Shown here piece after piece: positions 7,910 through 15,958 of a stretch of 64,000 nucleotides of DNA (positions are counted from its first letter, which is position 1; every line of letters starts with the position of its first letter). The translations under genes were made by a program, and so were the position numbers. Under the pieces are notes generated by a model. It was not told the DNA's origin, made no database searches, and was given only the letters and a program-made list of their open reading frames with translations. The DNA lies in the NCBI RefSeq assembly GCF_004843725.1, contig NZ_CP039451.1:2483501-2547500 (forward strand), in the 5' to 3' direction. The stretch comes from Psychroserpens sp. NJDZ02 (GTDB lineage Bacteria > Bacteroidota > Bacteroidia > Flavobacteriales > Flavobacteriaceae).

Positions 7910-9208
7910 ATGCTTTTAGTTTACACACATAAAATAACCCCCAGAGTCAAGTATGTTTTCAAACAAATTTGCACTAGGATTTTGGGTATACCTGTTAGTT
8001 TTACAACAACTATTGAGGAGTTTATTGCACATGATAGTTTAAAGATATCGTATACAAGGCAGCCTTTAAGTAACGAGATTTTTATACGTAGTAATGAGTT
8101 GCTATTCGAGCAAGGTTTATCGGATGTAGAGATTGCTATTTTGCCTTGGGAGGATACTAAGTGTTTTTTTGCGGCAGGAGACAAGAGTGCTTTGTCTTTT
8201 GATATTTTTGCAGCTGCTTTTTATTTAATTAGTAGATATGAGGAGTATCTGCCACATGTAAAAGATCAATACGGTCGTTTTACAGCGCAGGAAAGTATCG
8301 CGTTTAAAAATAACTTTTTAGACCAACCAGTGGTGGATATATGGGCCTATAAGTTTAAAACACTATTAGAGAACAATTATCCGGATTTTAATTTTCCAGA
8401 ACAAAAATATAATGTCATACCAGTTATTGACGTGCCTGTTGCTTATCAGTATAAGCTAAAAGGGATAATGCGTACCATTAGCGGTACATTTATAGATGTT
8501 TTGACTTTTAAGTTTAAGCGTGTCTATCAAAGATATTCAGTGTTATCTGGATTTAAACGCGACCCACACGATACCTATAAATATATTGTTAACAAACAAA
8601 AATCTTCAAAGTATAAATTTGTATTTTTCTTTTTATTAGGTGACTTTTCAACGTATGATAAAAATATCAATGCACAAAAACAAAAATTTATTTCTTTAAT
8701 AAAACACGTGGCAGACTATTGTCAAGTGGGTATTAAAATCTCTTTTTTTGCATTAACTAATATAGAATTGCTTAAAGAAGAAAAGAGTAGGATGGAAGGC
8801 ATTATTAATAATGCTATTGTGGGGTCTAGACAGTCCTTTTCTAAAGTAAACTTACCAGAATCCTACCGTAATTTGGTCGAACTAGAAATTCCTGAAGACT
8901 ATACTATGGGGTATGTCAATCATTTGGGTTTTAGAGCCGGGACATGCACACCATTTTTATTTTACGATTTAGATTTTGAAGTTCAAACCCCACTTAAAGT
9001 CGTGCCCTATCAAGCTATAGATTTTGCTTTTTTAAAATACCATTCTCTGTTAGATAAAGAGCAGGCACTTAAACGATTGATAAATACAATTAAAAAGGTA
9101 AACGGAACTTTTGTACCGGTATTTCATAATTACACGTTTAGTAAACAAGACCGTTGGAAACATTTTAAAACACTTTTTAATATAATATTGGATGCCAAAA
9201 ACAAATAA
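7910..9208 (+). CDS. Polysaccharide deacetylase family-like protein
   Basis: This 432-residue protein resembles flavobacterial proteins annotated as polysaccharide deacetylases. They have an N-terminal domain of about 120 residues (including VEIAILPWEDTKCFF and FAAAFYLISRYEEY) and a C-terminal deacetylase-like barrel. Visible barrel pieces are NVIPVIDVPVAYQYKLKG, VDIWAYKF, GFRAGTCTPFLFYDL and the final FVPVFHNYTFS, which carries the late His. The usual metal-binding HxxxH is not obvious, so catalytic activity is uncertain. No signal peptide is seen. A -7 type box (TATTTTTG) lies at 7856-7863. The gene overlaps the next by 17 bp, indicating a two- or three-gene operon. Confidence 0.72.
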   Translation: MLLVYTHKITPRVKYVFKQICTRILGIPVSFTTTIEEFIAHDSLKISYTRQPLSNEIFIRSNELLFEQGLSDVEIAILPWEDTKCFFAAGDKSALSFDIFAAAFYLISRYEEYLPHVKDQYGRFTAQESIAFKNNFLDQPVVDIWAYKFKTLLENNYPDFNFPEQKYNVIPVIDVPVAYQYKLKGIMRTISGTFIDVLTFKFKRVYQRYSVLSGFKRDPHDTYKYIVNKQKSSKYKFVFFFLLGDFSTYDKNINAQKQKFISLIKHVADYCQVGIKISFFALTNIELLKEEKSRMEGIINNAIVGSRQSFSKVNLPESYRNLVELEIPEDYTMGYVNHLGFRAGTCTPFLFYDLDFEVQTPLKVVPYQAIDFAFLKYHSLLDKEQALKRLINTIKKVNGTFVPVFHNYTFSKQDRWKHFKTLFNIILDAKNK

Positions 9209-9884
9209 AGTAGAACACGTCTTTTTTGATTTAGACCATACACTATGGGATTTTGATAAAAACTCAGCTTTAACTTTTGATTTTATTTTCAAAAAACATC
9301 AAGTTAAGACTAATCTAAATGATTTTTTACGCTTTTACGAACCCATAAATCTTAAGTATTGGAAGTTATATAGAGACGAAAAAGTAACCAAGGAAGATTT
9401 GCGATACAGTAGATTAAAGGAGACTTTTGATGCTTTACAATTTACGGTAAAAGACCAAGTGATTAATCAATTATCTGAAGATTATATTACGTATTTGTCT
9501 AGTTTTAATAATGTTTTTGATGGTACGTTTGAGATATTAGACTATCTAAAATCTAAATATAAGTTACATATTATTACTAATGGATTTAAAGATGCTCAAA
9601 ACAATAAATTAAAATCTTCAAAATTGGATCATTATTTTGAGACAGTGACAAGTGCGGAGGCAGCAGGTGTAAAAAAACCTAATCCTCATATCTTTAACTT
9701 TGCTTTAAATTCGGCTCAAGCCGAAACACAAAATAGTATAATGATTGGGGATAATTACGAAGCAGATATTTTAGGTGCTTTAGATATAGGCTTAGACGCT
9801 ATTTGTTTTAATTATCATAAAGTAGAGGAGTTGCCCGGAATAAAATTTATTAATCATTTATCAGACATTAAAAAATATTTATAA
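9192..9884 (+). CDS. YjjG-type noncanonical pyrimidine nucleotidase (HAD family)
   Basis: The 230-residue HAD hydrolase has motif I FFDLDHTLWDFD, motif II LHIITNGFKDAQ, motif III Lys in AAGVKKPNPHIF and motif IV MIGDNYEADILGA. The pattern and length match YjjG, which dephosphorylates noncanonical pyrimidine nucleotides as housecleaning in the cytoplasm. Its start overlaps the preceding gene by 17 bp, so they are co-transcribed and perhaps translationally coupled. Other phosphate-monoester substrates are possible, as for most HAD enzymes. Confidence 0.86.
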   Translation: MPKTNKVEHVFFDLDHTLWDFDKNSALTFDFIFKKHQVKTNLNDFLRFYEPINLKYWKLYRDEKVTKEDLRYSRLKETFDALQFTVKDQVINQLSEDYITYLSSFNNVFDGTFEILDYLKSKYKLHIITNGFKDAQNNKLKSSKLDHYFETVTSAEAAGVKKPNPHIFNFALNSAQAETQNSIMIGDNYEADILGALDIGLDAICFNYHKVEELPGIKFINHLSDIKKYL

Positions 9885-9888
9885 TAAC

Positions 9889-10683
9889 ATGGCTTTTCAC
9901 TATAAAATAATAGTAGTATTCTTTTTTTTATTTAGTTTTTCACTCACGTCAACTGCTCAAAAACAATTAAATGATTACAAATATATTGTGGTACCAGATC
10001 AGTTTTCTTGTCAAAAGAAAGCTAACGATTATCAATTAAATGGATTAACTCAATTTTTATTAAAGAAGCAAAATTTTGCAGTTTTTTTAGATTCAGAAAG
10101 TTTACCAGAGGATGCTGTCAAAAATGGGTGCTTGGTAGTTTATGCAGACGTTACGGAACATAGTAATATGTTTAAAACTAAGCTGAAAATTAATTTTAGA
10201 AATTGTAATAATCAAATTGTATTTACTTCAGAAGAGGGTATTTCTTTAGACAAGGAATATAAAGTAGCTTACAACGTTGCTTTACGTAATACAATTAAAA
10301 CCTTTCAAAATTTTAAGCACAATTATATAGTAAAAAAAGAGTCTCAACCATTGGTTTCAATTATAAATGATGTCCCGGATACAATAATTAAATCTCAAGA
10401 TAACACATCAAATACTTTGGTCAATACAGAGGTTAAGATTAATAATTTACCAGTCTCTAAACAGGATTTGTATACAGCACAATTAATTCAAGGTTCCGTA
10501 TTTTGTTATCAATTAAAAACGGAAAATAATACCATAGTCTACACTATTCTGTTTTCTGGGAAAGAAGATTTTTATCTGGTAAAAGGAACGGATGCTGTAA
10601 TCTATAAAATGAATGCACAATGGATTTTAGCGCAGTATAAAAATGATGTTTTAGAAACTAAAGCAATTAATATTCAATTTTAG
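9889..10683 (+). CDS. Exported protein of unknown function
   Basis: The 264-residue protein starts with a clear signal peptide (hydrophobic core IIVVFFFLFSFSL, cleavage near TSTAQ). The body is predicted as mixed alpha/beta with several Lys- and Asn-rich loops; it includes DYKYIVVPDQFSCQKKANDY and LKINFRNCNNQIVFTSEEG. I recognise it only as a type of periplasmic protein commonly seen in Flavobacteriaceae. It follows the nucleotidase by 4 bp and is probably the last gene of that operon. Its end overlaps the convergent rarA by 4 bp. Confidence 0.7.
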   Translation: MAFHYKIIVVFFFLFSFSLTSTAQKQLNDYKYIVVPDQFSCQKKANDYQLNGLTQFLLKKQNFAVFLDSESLPEDAVKNGCLVVYADVTEHSNMFKTKLKINFRNCNNQIVFTSEEGISLDKEYKVAYNVALRNTIKTFQNFKHNYIVKKESQPLVSIINDVPDTIIKSQDNTSNTLVNTEVKINNLPVSKQDLYTAQLIQGSVFCYQLKTENNTIVYTILFSGKEDFYLVKGTDAVIYKMNAQWILAQYKNDVLETKAINIQF

Positions 10684-11957
10684 TAGCCATATTTTTCTTT
10701 CCAACGTGATTTTAAAAAGTCACGTTGGGCATTTTCTCTGCCATTATTACCAGGATCGTATAGCTTCGTATTACTAATTTCTTTGGGTAAAAACTCTTGA
10801 GTAGCAAAATTATTTTCATAATTATGGCTGTATTTATAGTCTTCGCCATAGCCAATCTCTTTCATTAATTTAGTAGGTGCATTTCTGATATTCAAAGGCA
10901 CACTTAAATCTCCAGTTTGCTTTACCAATTGTTGTGCATGGTTAATAGCCATATAAGCAGCGTTACTTTTTGGGGAGCAGGCAAGATACGTGGCGCATTG
11001 GCTTAAAATAATTCTAGATTCAGGATAACCAATAGTGGTCACTGCTTGAAAGGTTGTATTAGCCATAACCAAAGCGGTGGGATTAGCATTTCCAATATCT
11101 TCACTAGCTAAAATTAATAGCCTTCGGGCAATAAATTTAACATCTTCGCCACCTTCAACCATTCTAGCCAAGTAATACACCGCAGCATTTGGATCGCTAC
11201 CCCTTATAGATTTTATAAAAGCCGATACAATATCATAATGCTGTTCTCCAGTTTTGTCATAACGTACCGTATTGTTTTCTACTTTATCCAAAACCATAGC
11301 ATCCGTGATGGTAATAGGTTCTTCAGTTTCACTATTAACGACTAACTCAAAAATGTTTAAGAGTTTTCTAGCGTCTCCTCCAGAATGACGTAATAAAGCA
11401 TTGGTTTCCTTAAGTAATATGTTTTTTTTAGATAAGTATTCGTCTTTTTCAATAGCGCGCTTTAAAAGGTCTTCCAAATCAGTTTTTTCAAACGCTTTTA
11501 AAATATAAACCTGACAGCGTGACAATAATGCGGATATAACCTCAAAGCTGGGGTTTTCTGTGGTGGCACCAATTAAAGTCACCCACCCTTTTTCTACAGC
11601 TTGTAGTAAACTATCCTGTTGTGATTTGCTAAATCGATGGATCTCGTCAATAAACAAAATCGGGTTTTTAGCAGTAAATAACCCACCACTATTTTTGGCT
11701 TTATCAATAACTTCTCGTACATCTTTAACACCAGAACTAATAGCACTTAGTGTATAAAAAGGGCGTTTGGATGTAGTTGCAATGATATTTGCTAAAGTTG
11801 TTTTTCCAATGCCCGGAGGTCCCCAAAGAATCATACTTGGTATAAGGCCTTGTTGGATGTGTTTGGTTAATGTCCCGTTGGGACCCACTAAGTGCGACTG
11901 ACTAATATAGTCGTCTAAAGTTTGTGGACGTAATCTTTCGGCTAAAGGCGTATTCAT
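10680..11957 (-). CDS. rarA: Replication-associated recombination protein A (RarA/MgsA)
   Basis: The 425-residue AAA+ ATPase has Walker A GPPGIGKTT, Walker B ILFIDEIHRF, sensor 1 GATTENPSFEV and arginine finger region ALLSRC. It also has the family's C-terminal tetramerisation part (RGSDPNAAVYYLARM, ASEDIGNANP). RarA works with SSB and RecA at stalled replication forks. Length and motif spacing are typical. It converges with the gene ending at 10683 with a 4-bp overlap, so neither has room for a separate terminator. Confidence 0.93.
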   Translation of the reverse strand: MNTPLAERLRPQTLDDYISQSHLVGPNGTLTKHIQQGLIPSMILWGPPGIGKTTLANIIATTSKRPFYTLSAISSGVKDVREVIDKAKNSGGLFTAKNPILFIDEIHRFSKSQQDSLLQAVEKGWVTLIGATTENPSFEVISALLSRCQVYILKAFEKTDLEDLLKRAIEKDEYLSKKNILLKETNALLRHSGGDARKLLNIFELVVNSETEEPITITDAMVLDKVENNTVRYDKTGEQHYDIVSAFIKSIRGSDPNAAVYYLARMVEGGEDVKFIARRLLILASEDIGNANPTALVMANTTFQAVTTIGYPESRIILSQCATYLACSPKSNAAYMAINHAQQLVKQTGDLSVPLNIRNAPTKLMKEIGYGEDYKYSHNYENNFATQEFLPKEISNTKLYDPGNNGRENAQRDFLKSRWKEKYGY

Positions 11958-11979
11958 GATGTAAAATTAAATTATTTTT

Positions 11980-12115
11980 TTGGTTGGCGTGACTTTTTTA
12001 CTCATTCTTAACAAAAAAGTCTAGCTGTGTCTACCCCATTTTTGTGCTTACACCAAAAGGATGTCTAACACAGCGATATATTCCTCAGGCAGTAACCGAC
12101 TGACATTATTACATT
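11980..12115. repeat. Palindromic intergenic element between rarA and the rhomboid gene
   Basis: The divergent gap holds two stems: GACTTTTTT pairing with AAAAAAGTC, and GCTGTGT pairing with ACACAGC farther on. Together with GGCGTGAC near its start and AAAGGATG inside, the design resembles the element at 3375-3484. Promoters for both flanking genes must also lie here. The repeat status is inferred. Confidence 0.3.
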
Positions 12116-12154
12116 ACAGTAAAATTGGATAACTATTTGCTATATTTATTGCTA

Positions 12155-12904
12155 ATGAAACAACAGGAACCTTTTCAATTTACCTTAGACGTTATAGCCT
12201 ATCCAATAACATTTGTAATGTTATTATGGCTAATTTTTGCTATAGAAATCAGATTTGGGTTCTCATTAAATTTTTTGGGTATTTTTCCTCAAAAATTGTC
12301 AGGTTTAATAGGTGTGTTTTTTAGTCCTTTTATCCATTCGGGAATTGCACATTTATGGCATAATACCATTCCTTTATTTGTTTTAAGTACAGCGCTCTTT
12401 TATTTTTATAGACCAATAGCATTTAAAGTACTGTTTTATGGTATTATATTATCGGGTGTTTTAACGTGGTGTATTGGAAGACCATCCTATCACATAGGAG
12501 CTAGTGGACTGATATATGTTTTAGCAAGTTTTATCTTTTTTAAAGGTGTTTTTGCAAAACATTACAGGCTTATTGCGTTATCATTATTAGTAGCTTTTTT
12601 ATACGGAAGTATGATCTGGAATACCTTACCATTAGAAGATGGTATCTCTTGGGAAGGGCATTTAAGTGGCTTACTTGTCGGATTGTTTTTTGCTTTACTA
12701 TTTAAAAAGCAAATCGCAAAACCAAAACGTTATGTTTGGGAAGAATCAGATTATAACGAAGAAAATGACGAGTTTTTACAACACTTTGATGAGCAGGGTA
12801 ATTTTATCGAAAGGGTAGAAGAGGAGGGTATGCAGGACAATCTTCTTGAGGAGGATCATCCAATAACATACCATTATATTTTTAAAGAAAATAAAGACTT
12901 ATAG
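12155..12904 (+). CDS. Rhomboid family intramembrane serine protease
   Basis: The protein (249 residues from the ATG at 12155; an upstream TTG at 12125 is in frame but less likely) has six hydrophobic segments. The catalytic Ser lies in HIGASGLIYVLASF and the catalytic His in WEGHLSGLLVGLFF. The conserved HxxxxH-like loop FIHSGIAHLWHNTIPLF is also present. Rhomboids cut membrane proteins within the bilayer. An acidic cytoplasmic tail of about 60 residues follows the last membrane segment. Its stop overlaps the convergent rlmB by 6 bp. Confidence 0.88.
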   Translation: MKQQEPFQFTLDVIAYPITFVMLLWLIFAIEIRFGFSLNFLGIFPQKLSGLIGVFFSPFIHSGIAHLWHNTIPLFVLSTALFYFYRPIAFKVLFYGIILSGVLTWCIGRPSYHIGASGLIYVLASFIFFKGVFAKHYRLIALSLLVAFLYGSMIWNTLPLEDGISWEGHLSGLLVGLFFALLFKKQIAKPKRYVWEESDYNEENDEFLQHFDEQGNFIERVEEEGMQDNLLEEDHPITYHYIFKENKDL

Positions 12905-13633
12905 GCGTTGTCTTACAGCTTCGTATAAAAAAGCACCACAAGCCACACTAACATTTAAAGATTCTATTTCTCCCAATAGAGGTAATTTTGCTTTCTCGTT
13001 AACAATCTTTAAAATAGAAGGATTAATACCACGTCCTTCAGATCCCATTATTATGGCGCAAGGTTCTTTAAAGGACACATCAAATAACGTTTTGTCTGTT
13101 TTTTCAGTAGCAGCAATGACTTTAATATCTGAAGACTGTAAAAAGAAAACCGCATCTTTTATATGGTCAACTCTACAAATAGGCACTTTAAATACAGCGC
13201 CAGCACTTGTTTTAATAGTATCACCATTGACAGGAGCAGCACCTTTACTTTGTATAATTATACCATCAACGCCAGTACATTCTGCAGTACGGATAATAGC
13301 TCCAAAATTTCTAACATCACTTAATTGATCTAGTAATAAAAACAAAGGTGTTTTGGTTTTTGCAGTGACCATTTCAAATAGCCCTTCAATGTCATAAAAT
13401 TGAACAGGAGAGATTTGTGCAACAGCACCTTGGTGATTGTTTTTAGTCAATCTATTTAATTTCTCAGCAGGAACATAAGAAGAATTTACTCTTTTATGTT
13501 TTAATACCGTTTCTAATTCTTGAAACAAGTCGCCTTTTAGTCCTTTTTGTAAAAAGACTTTATCAACATGTTCTCCTGCATTTAAAGCTTCAATAATAGC
13601 TCTAAGACCAAATATCTGAGTGGTTTTTTCCAT
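12899..13633 (-). CDS. rlmB: 23S rRNA (guanosine-2'-O-)-methyltransferase RlmB, SpoU family
   Basis: Starting at the ATG that gives MEKTTQIFGLRAIIEAL, the protein has 244 residues; a longer in-frame start 30 bp upstream adds an unconserved extension. The N-terminal substrate-binding domain is followed by the SpoU knot: LLDQLSDVRNFGAIIRTAEC (motif 1 with the Asn-Arg pair), IIMGSEGRGI (motif 2) and LNVSVACGAFLYEAVRQRL (motif 3, with the knot Ser). The family methylates G2251 of 23S rRNA using SAM. It is convergent with the rhomboid gene. Confidence 0.9.
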   Translation of the reverse strand: MEKTTQIFGLRAIIEALNAGEHVDKVFLQKGLKGDLFQELETVLKHKRVNSSYVPAEKLNRLTKNNHQGAVAQISPVQFYDIEGLFEMVTAKTKTPLFLLLDQLSDVRNFGAIIRTAECTGVDGIIIQSKGAAPVNGDTIKTSAGAVFKVPICRVDHIKDAVFFLQSSDIKVIAATEKTDKTLFDVSFKEPCAIIMGSEGRGINPSILKIVNEKAKLPLLGEIESLNVSVACGAFLYEAVRQRL

Positions 13634-13647
13634 GACACAAAGGTATA

Positions 13648-13678
13648 AAAAAAGAGCCTGCAAATTGCAGGCTCTTTT
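13648..13678 (-). terminator. Terminator between the SusCD-linked lipoprotein gene and rlmB
   Basis: A palindrome AAAAGAGCCTGCAA / TTGCAGGCTCTTTT lies directly after the minus-strand gene 13701-14438. On the minus strand it is followed by a T-run. It should end the SusC-SusD-lipoprotein transcript, and it lies just upstream of the rlmB start. Confidence 0.8.
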
Positions 13679-13700
13679 AAGTATAAAGAAAATATTCTTT

Positions 13701-14438
13701 TTAGTTTCCTATAGTAAATGTTTGAGAAGATGAAATTGGACCAGTTGAAGGTCCTGTAAATCCTTGAATATCAACTAAAGTTGTTCCATCATAACTTAAC
13801 GTTACAGTTCCATCTAAACCATCTCCGTAAGAGTCAGTAAAAACAAATGTATATGTCCCATCTTCTAAACAAACGGCTTCGTTTGCTGTATCAGTACCAG
13901 CAGCATAAGCACCTCCTGAAGAGGCTACAACTGCATTGCTAGCGTCTAAGATTTCCCAACTACTCTCTTCAGAATAAGAATCAAAATCAATAGCTAAAGC
14001 AGCTTCGTTAGAATAACATATTAGTTTAATGTTTAGTACCATATCATTTCCGTAGAAAAAGCTACCATCTTGTTCTAACATAAGTGTTAGAACTTTACCA
14101 GCACCACCAATATTGATATCAGAAACAGTTACATTTAGATTTGCAACATTAGATCCAGCAGGAATAGTTACCGTTGCAGGTACTGAATACGCTGAAGCAT
14201 CTGCTGTAGTCGCATCCATATCTACAAGTACATTATAAGTTCTGTCAGAATCTTCTGTGTTTGTAGAGTATAGTTTAATATCACGACTTGATGACGCTCC
14301 TGGTTCAACTAGAAAATCTTTGCTTATCTCAAAGCTAACATGATTTAATCCTGATGTTGTGTCATCATCATCACTACAACTTACAAATAATGTAAGTGCT
14401 AGAGTGAATGACAATAATAAATATTTATTTATTTTCAT
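13701..14438 (-). CDS. SusCD-associated surface lipoprotein
   Basis: The 245-residue protein has a lipoprotein signal (LALTLFVSC, followed by SDDDDTT, an acidic stretch that favours surface export in Bacteroidota). The middle part (about 30-130, with VPATVTIPAGSNVANLNVTV) looks like a Calx-beta or DUF1735-type beta sandwich. The C-terminal part (about 145-235) contains WEI...CLEDGTYTFVFTDSYGDGLDG, a beta-sandwich style shared with many flavobacterial exported proteins. It is third in the operon after SusC and SusD (gap 26 bp), so it probably binds the same ligand at the cell surface. The ligand is unknown. Confidence 0.75.
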   Translation of the reverse strand: MKINKYLLLSFTLALTLFVSCSDDDDTTSGLNHVSFEISKDFLVEPGASSSRDIKLYSTNTEDSDRTYNVLVDMDATTADASAYSVPATVTIPAGSNVANLNVTVSDINIGGAGKVLTLMLEQDGSFFYGNDMVLNIKLICYSNEAALAIDFDSYSEESSWEILDASNAVVASSGGAYAAGTDTANEAVCLEDGTYTFVFTDSYGDGLDGTVTLSYDGTTLVDIQGFTGPSTGPISSSQTFTIGN

Positions 14439-14464
14439 CTTAATTTGTGTTTTAGTTATTAGAA

Positions 14465-15946
14465 TTAGTTTTGAGTTCCGATAAATGGATTGTTTTGAAT
14501 CTCATCTTCAGGAATTTCTAAAGATAACTTTTCATCATCGTAAGCAGTTTGAACACCTACATTTGATAAATGGTTAGCTCCTCTAGTTATTGTCGCTTGA
14601 TTTCTCTTCATTGCAAAATAACTTTTTCCTTCACCCCATAATTCAAGTCTTGTTTGGTAATAAACCTCGTCTAATAAAGCCTGACCACTTAAAGCATCCA
14701 CATATGCAGATGTTGGTACTCTTAAATCTAATACGGATTTAAGGCTTGTTCTTGCAAGTCCATCAGCACCTAATCTAGCGTTAGCTTCAGCATTTAATAA
14801 ATACATTTCAGCAACTCTCATATAAACGTAATCTGTTGTAACGTTTCTTTGACCTCCAACAACTCTACCTGGATCATAAAATTTGCTAAAAGGTAATAAA
14901 TAATATGTACTAGAAGGATCATTTAAGAATTGAGATTTTCTAATATCGTTTGCAGGTATTGAATTGTATAAATCTAAATCAATTGCTTTAGAATCTCCAG
15001 CCCATGCATAACTGTAAGTATAAACATCAACTTGTCCCCACCATGATACAAGATCAAGACCGTTATCTAATGTAATATCTACTCCCCACATCCATCCTGG
15101 TGTGTTTACGTCGTTAAAACCACCTACAGTTTCTGCACTTGTAGCTAAAGAGTAACCTCCACTAGTAATTACATCATTTGTTAATGCTGCTGCTTCTGTC
15201 CAGTTACCCATACCTGCATAAACGTATGCTAAGGTACCTTGAGCTACTGACTTATTAATTTGGTTTTTAGCAGTTCTTGTAAAACCGTCTAATAAAGTAA
15301 TAGATTCTGTTAAATCAGATATCATTAGATCAAAAATAACTTGTGTCGTTACTTTTGGACCATTTTGATCAGCTGCAGTTGTGTATAAAGGTAAGATTTC
15401 AGCATTTGGCTCATATTTATTTGAATATAATTGCGTTAAGTAAAAGTAAGAGTGAGCTCTTATTGCTTTTGCTTGACCCATGATCCATTTGTTGGCATCT
15501 AAATCAGGTGTTACGTCTTGTCCTCCTAAAGCATCGATAACGGTATTAGCTGAACGTATAAGTCTGTAGTAATATCTCCATGGTTTACGATTTCTAATTT
15601 GAGTAAAATCTTGCGTGTCTTGGTATTCAGTTAATGATCTGTACCAGTTATAACCATTTGTAGATAGCGCCATGTCTCCACAAAGCATGTCTAAATATAT
15701 GTCATAACCCTTTTGTCCAAAATCATCATGGTCATCACTACCACCAGTTTCTGTTTGAAACTGTAGTGTGTAAATACCAGCCATACTACCTGCTATTACC
15801 CCTGGGTTATTTGCTGCTGCTTCCGCAACTTGCTCTGCAGTTAAAAACTCTGTAGGCTCTGTGTCTAAGAAGTCTTCATTACAGTTAAATAATGTCAGCA
15901 TTGAAGCTGCCACTATGGTACTTAATATTTTATTTTTTGTTTTCAT
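14465..15946 (-). CDS. SusD/RagB family nutrient-binding lipoprotein
   Basis: The 493-residue protein has a lipoprotein signal (TLFNC, then NEDFLDTEPTEFLTAEQ, the usual SusD opening), four TPR-like helical pairs and the C-terminal SusD part (YVYMRVAEMYLLNAEANARLG and VYYQTRLELWGEGKSYFAMKR). SusD proteins form the lid over the SusC channel and bind the incoming nutrient. It follows SusC by 12 bp in the same operon. The ligand cannot be read from sequence; no polysaccharide-degrading enzyme is adjacent. Confidence 0.92.
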   Translation of the reverse strand: MKTKNKILSTIVAASMLTLFNCNEDFLDTEPTEFLTAEQVAEAAANNPGVIAGSMAGIYTLQFQTETGGSDDHDDFGQKGYDIYLDMLCGDMALSTNGYNWYRSLTEYQDTQDFTQIRNRKPWRYYYRLIRSANTVIDALGGQDVTPDLDANKWIMGQAKAIRAHSYFYLTQLYSNKYEPNAEILPLYTTAADQNGPKVTTQVIFDLMISDLTESITLLDGFTRTAKNQINKSVAQGTLAYVYAGMGNWTEAAALTNDVITSGGYSLATSAETVGGFNDVNTPGWMWGVDITLDNGLDLVSWWGQVDVYTYSYAWAGDSKAIDLDLYNSIPANDIRKSQFLNDPSSTYYLLPFSKFYDPGRVVGGQRNVTTDYVYMRVAEMYLLNAEANARLGADGLARTSLKSVLDLRVPTSAYVDALSGQALLDEVYYQTRLELWGEGKSYFAMKRNQATITRGANHLSNVGVQTAYDDEKLSLEIPEDEIQNNPFIGTQN

Positions 15947-15958
15947 AATTTTTCTTTT

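Noticed and set aside
12125..12154. TTG start for the rhomboid gene
   Set aside because: The added ten residues are hydrophobic and not needed; the ATG at 12155 gives a normal N-terminus.
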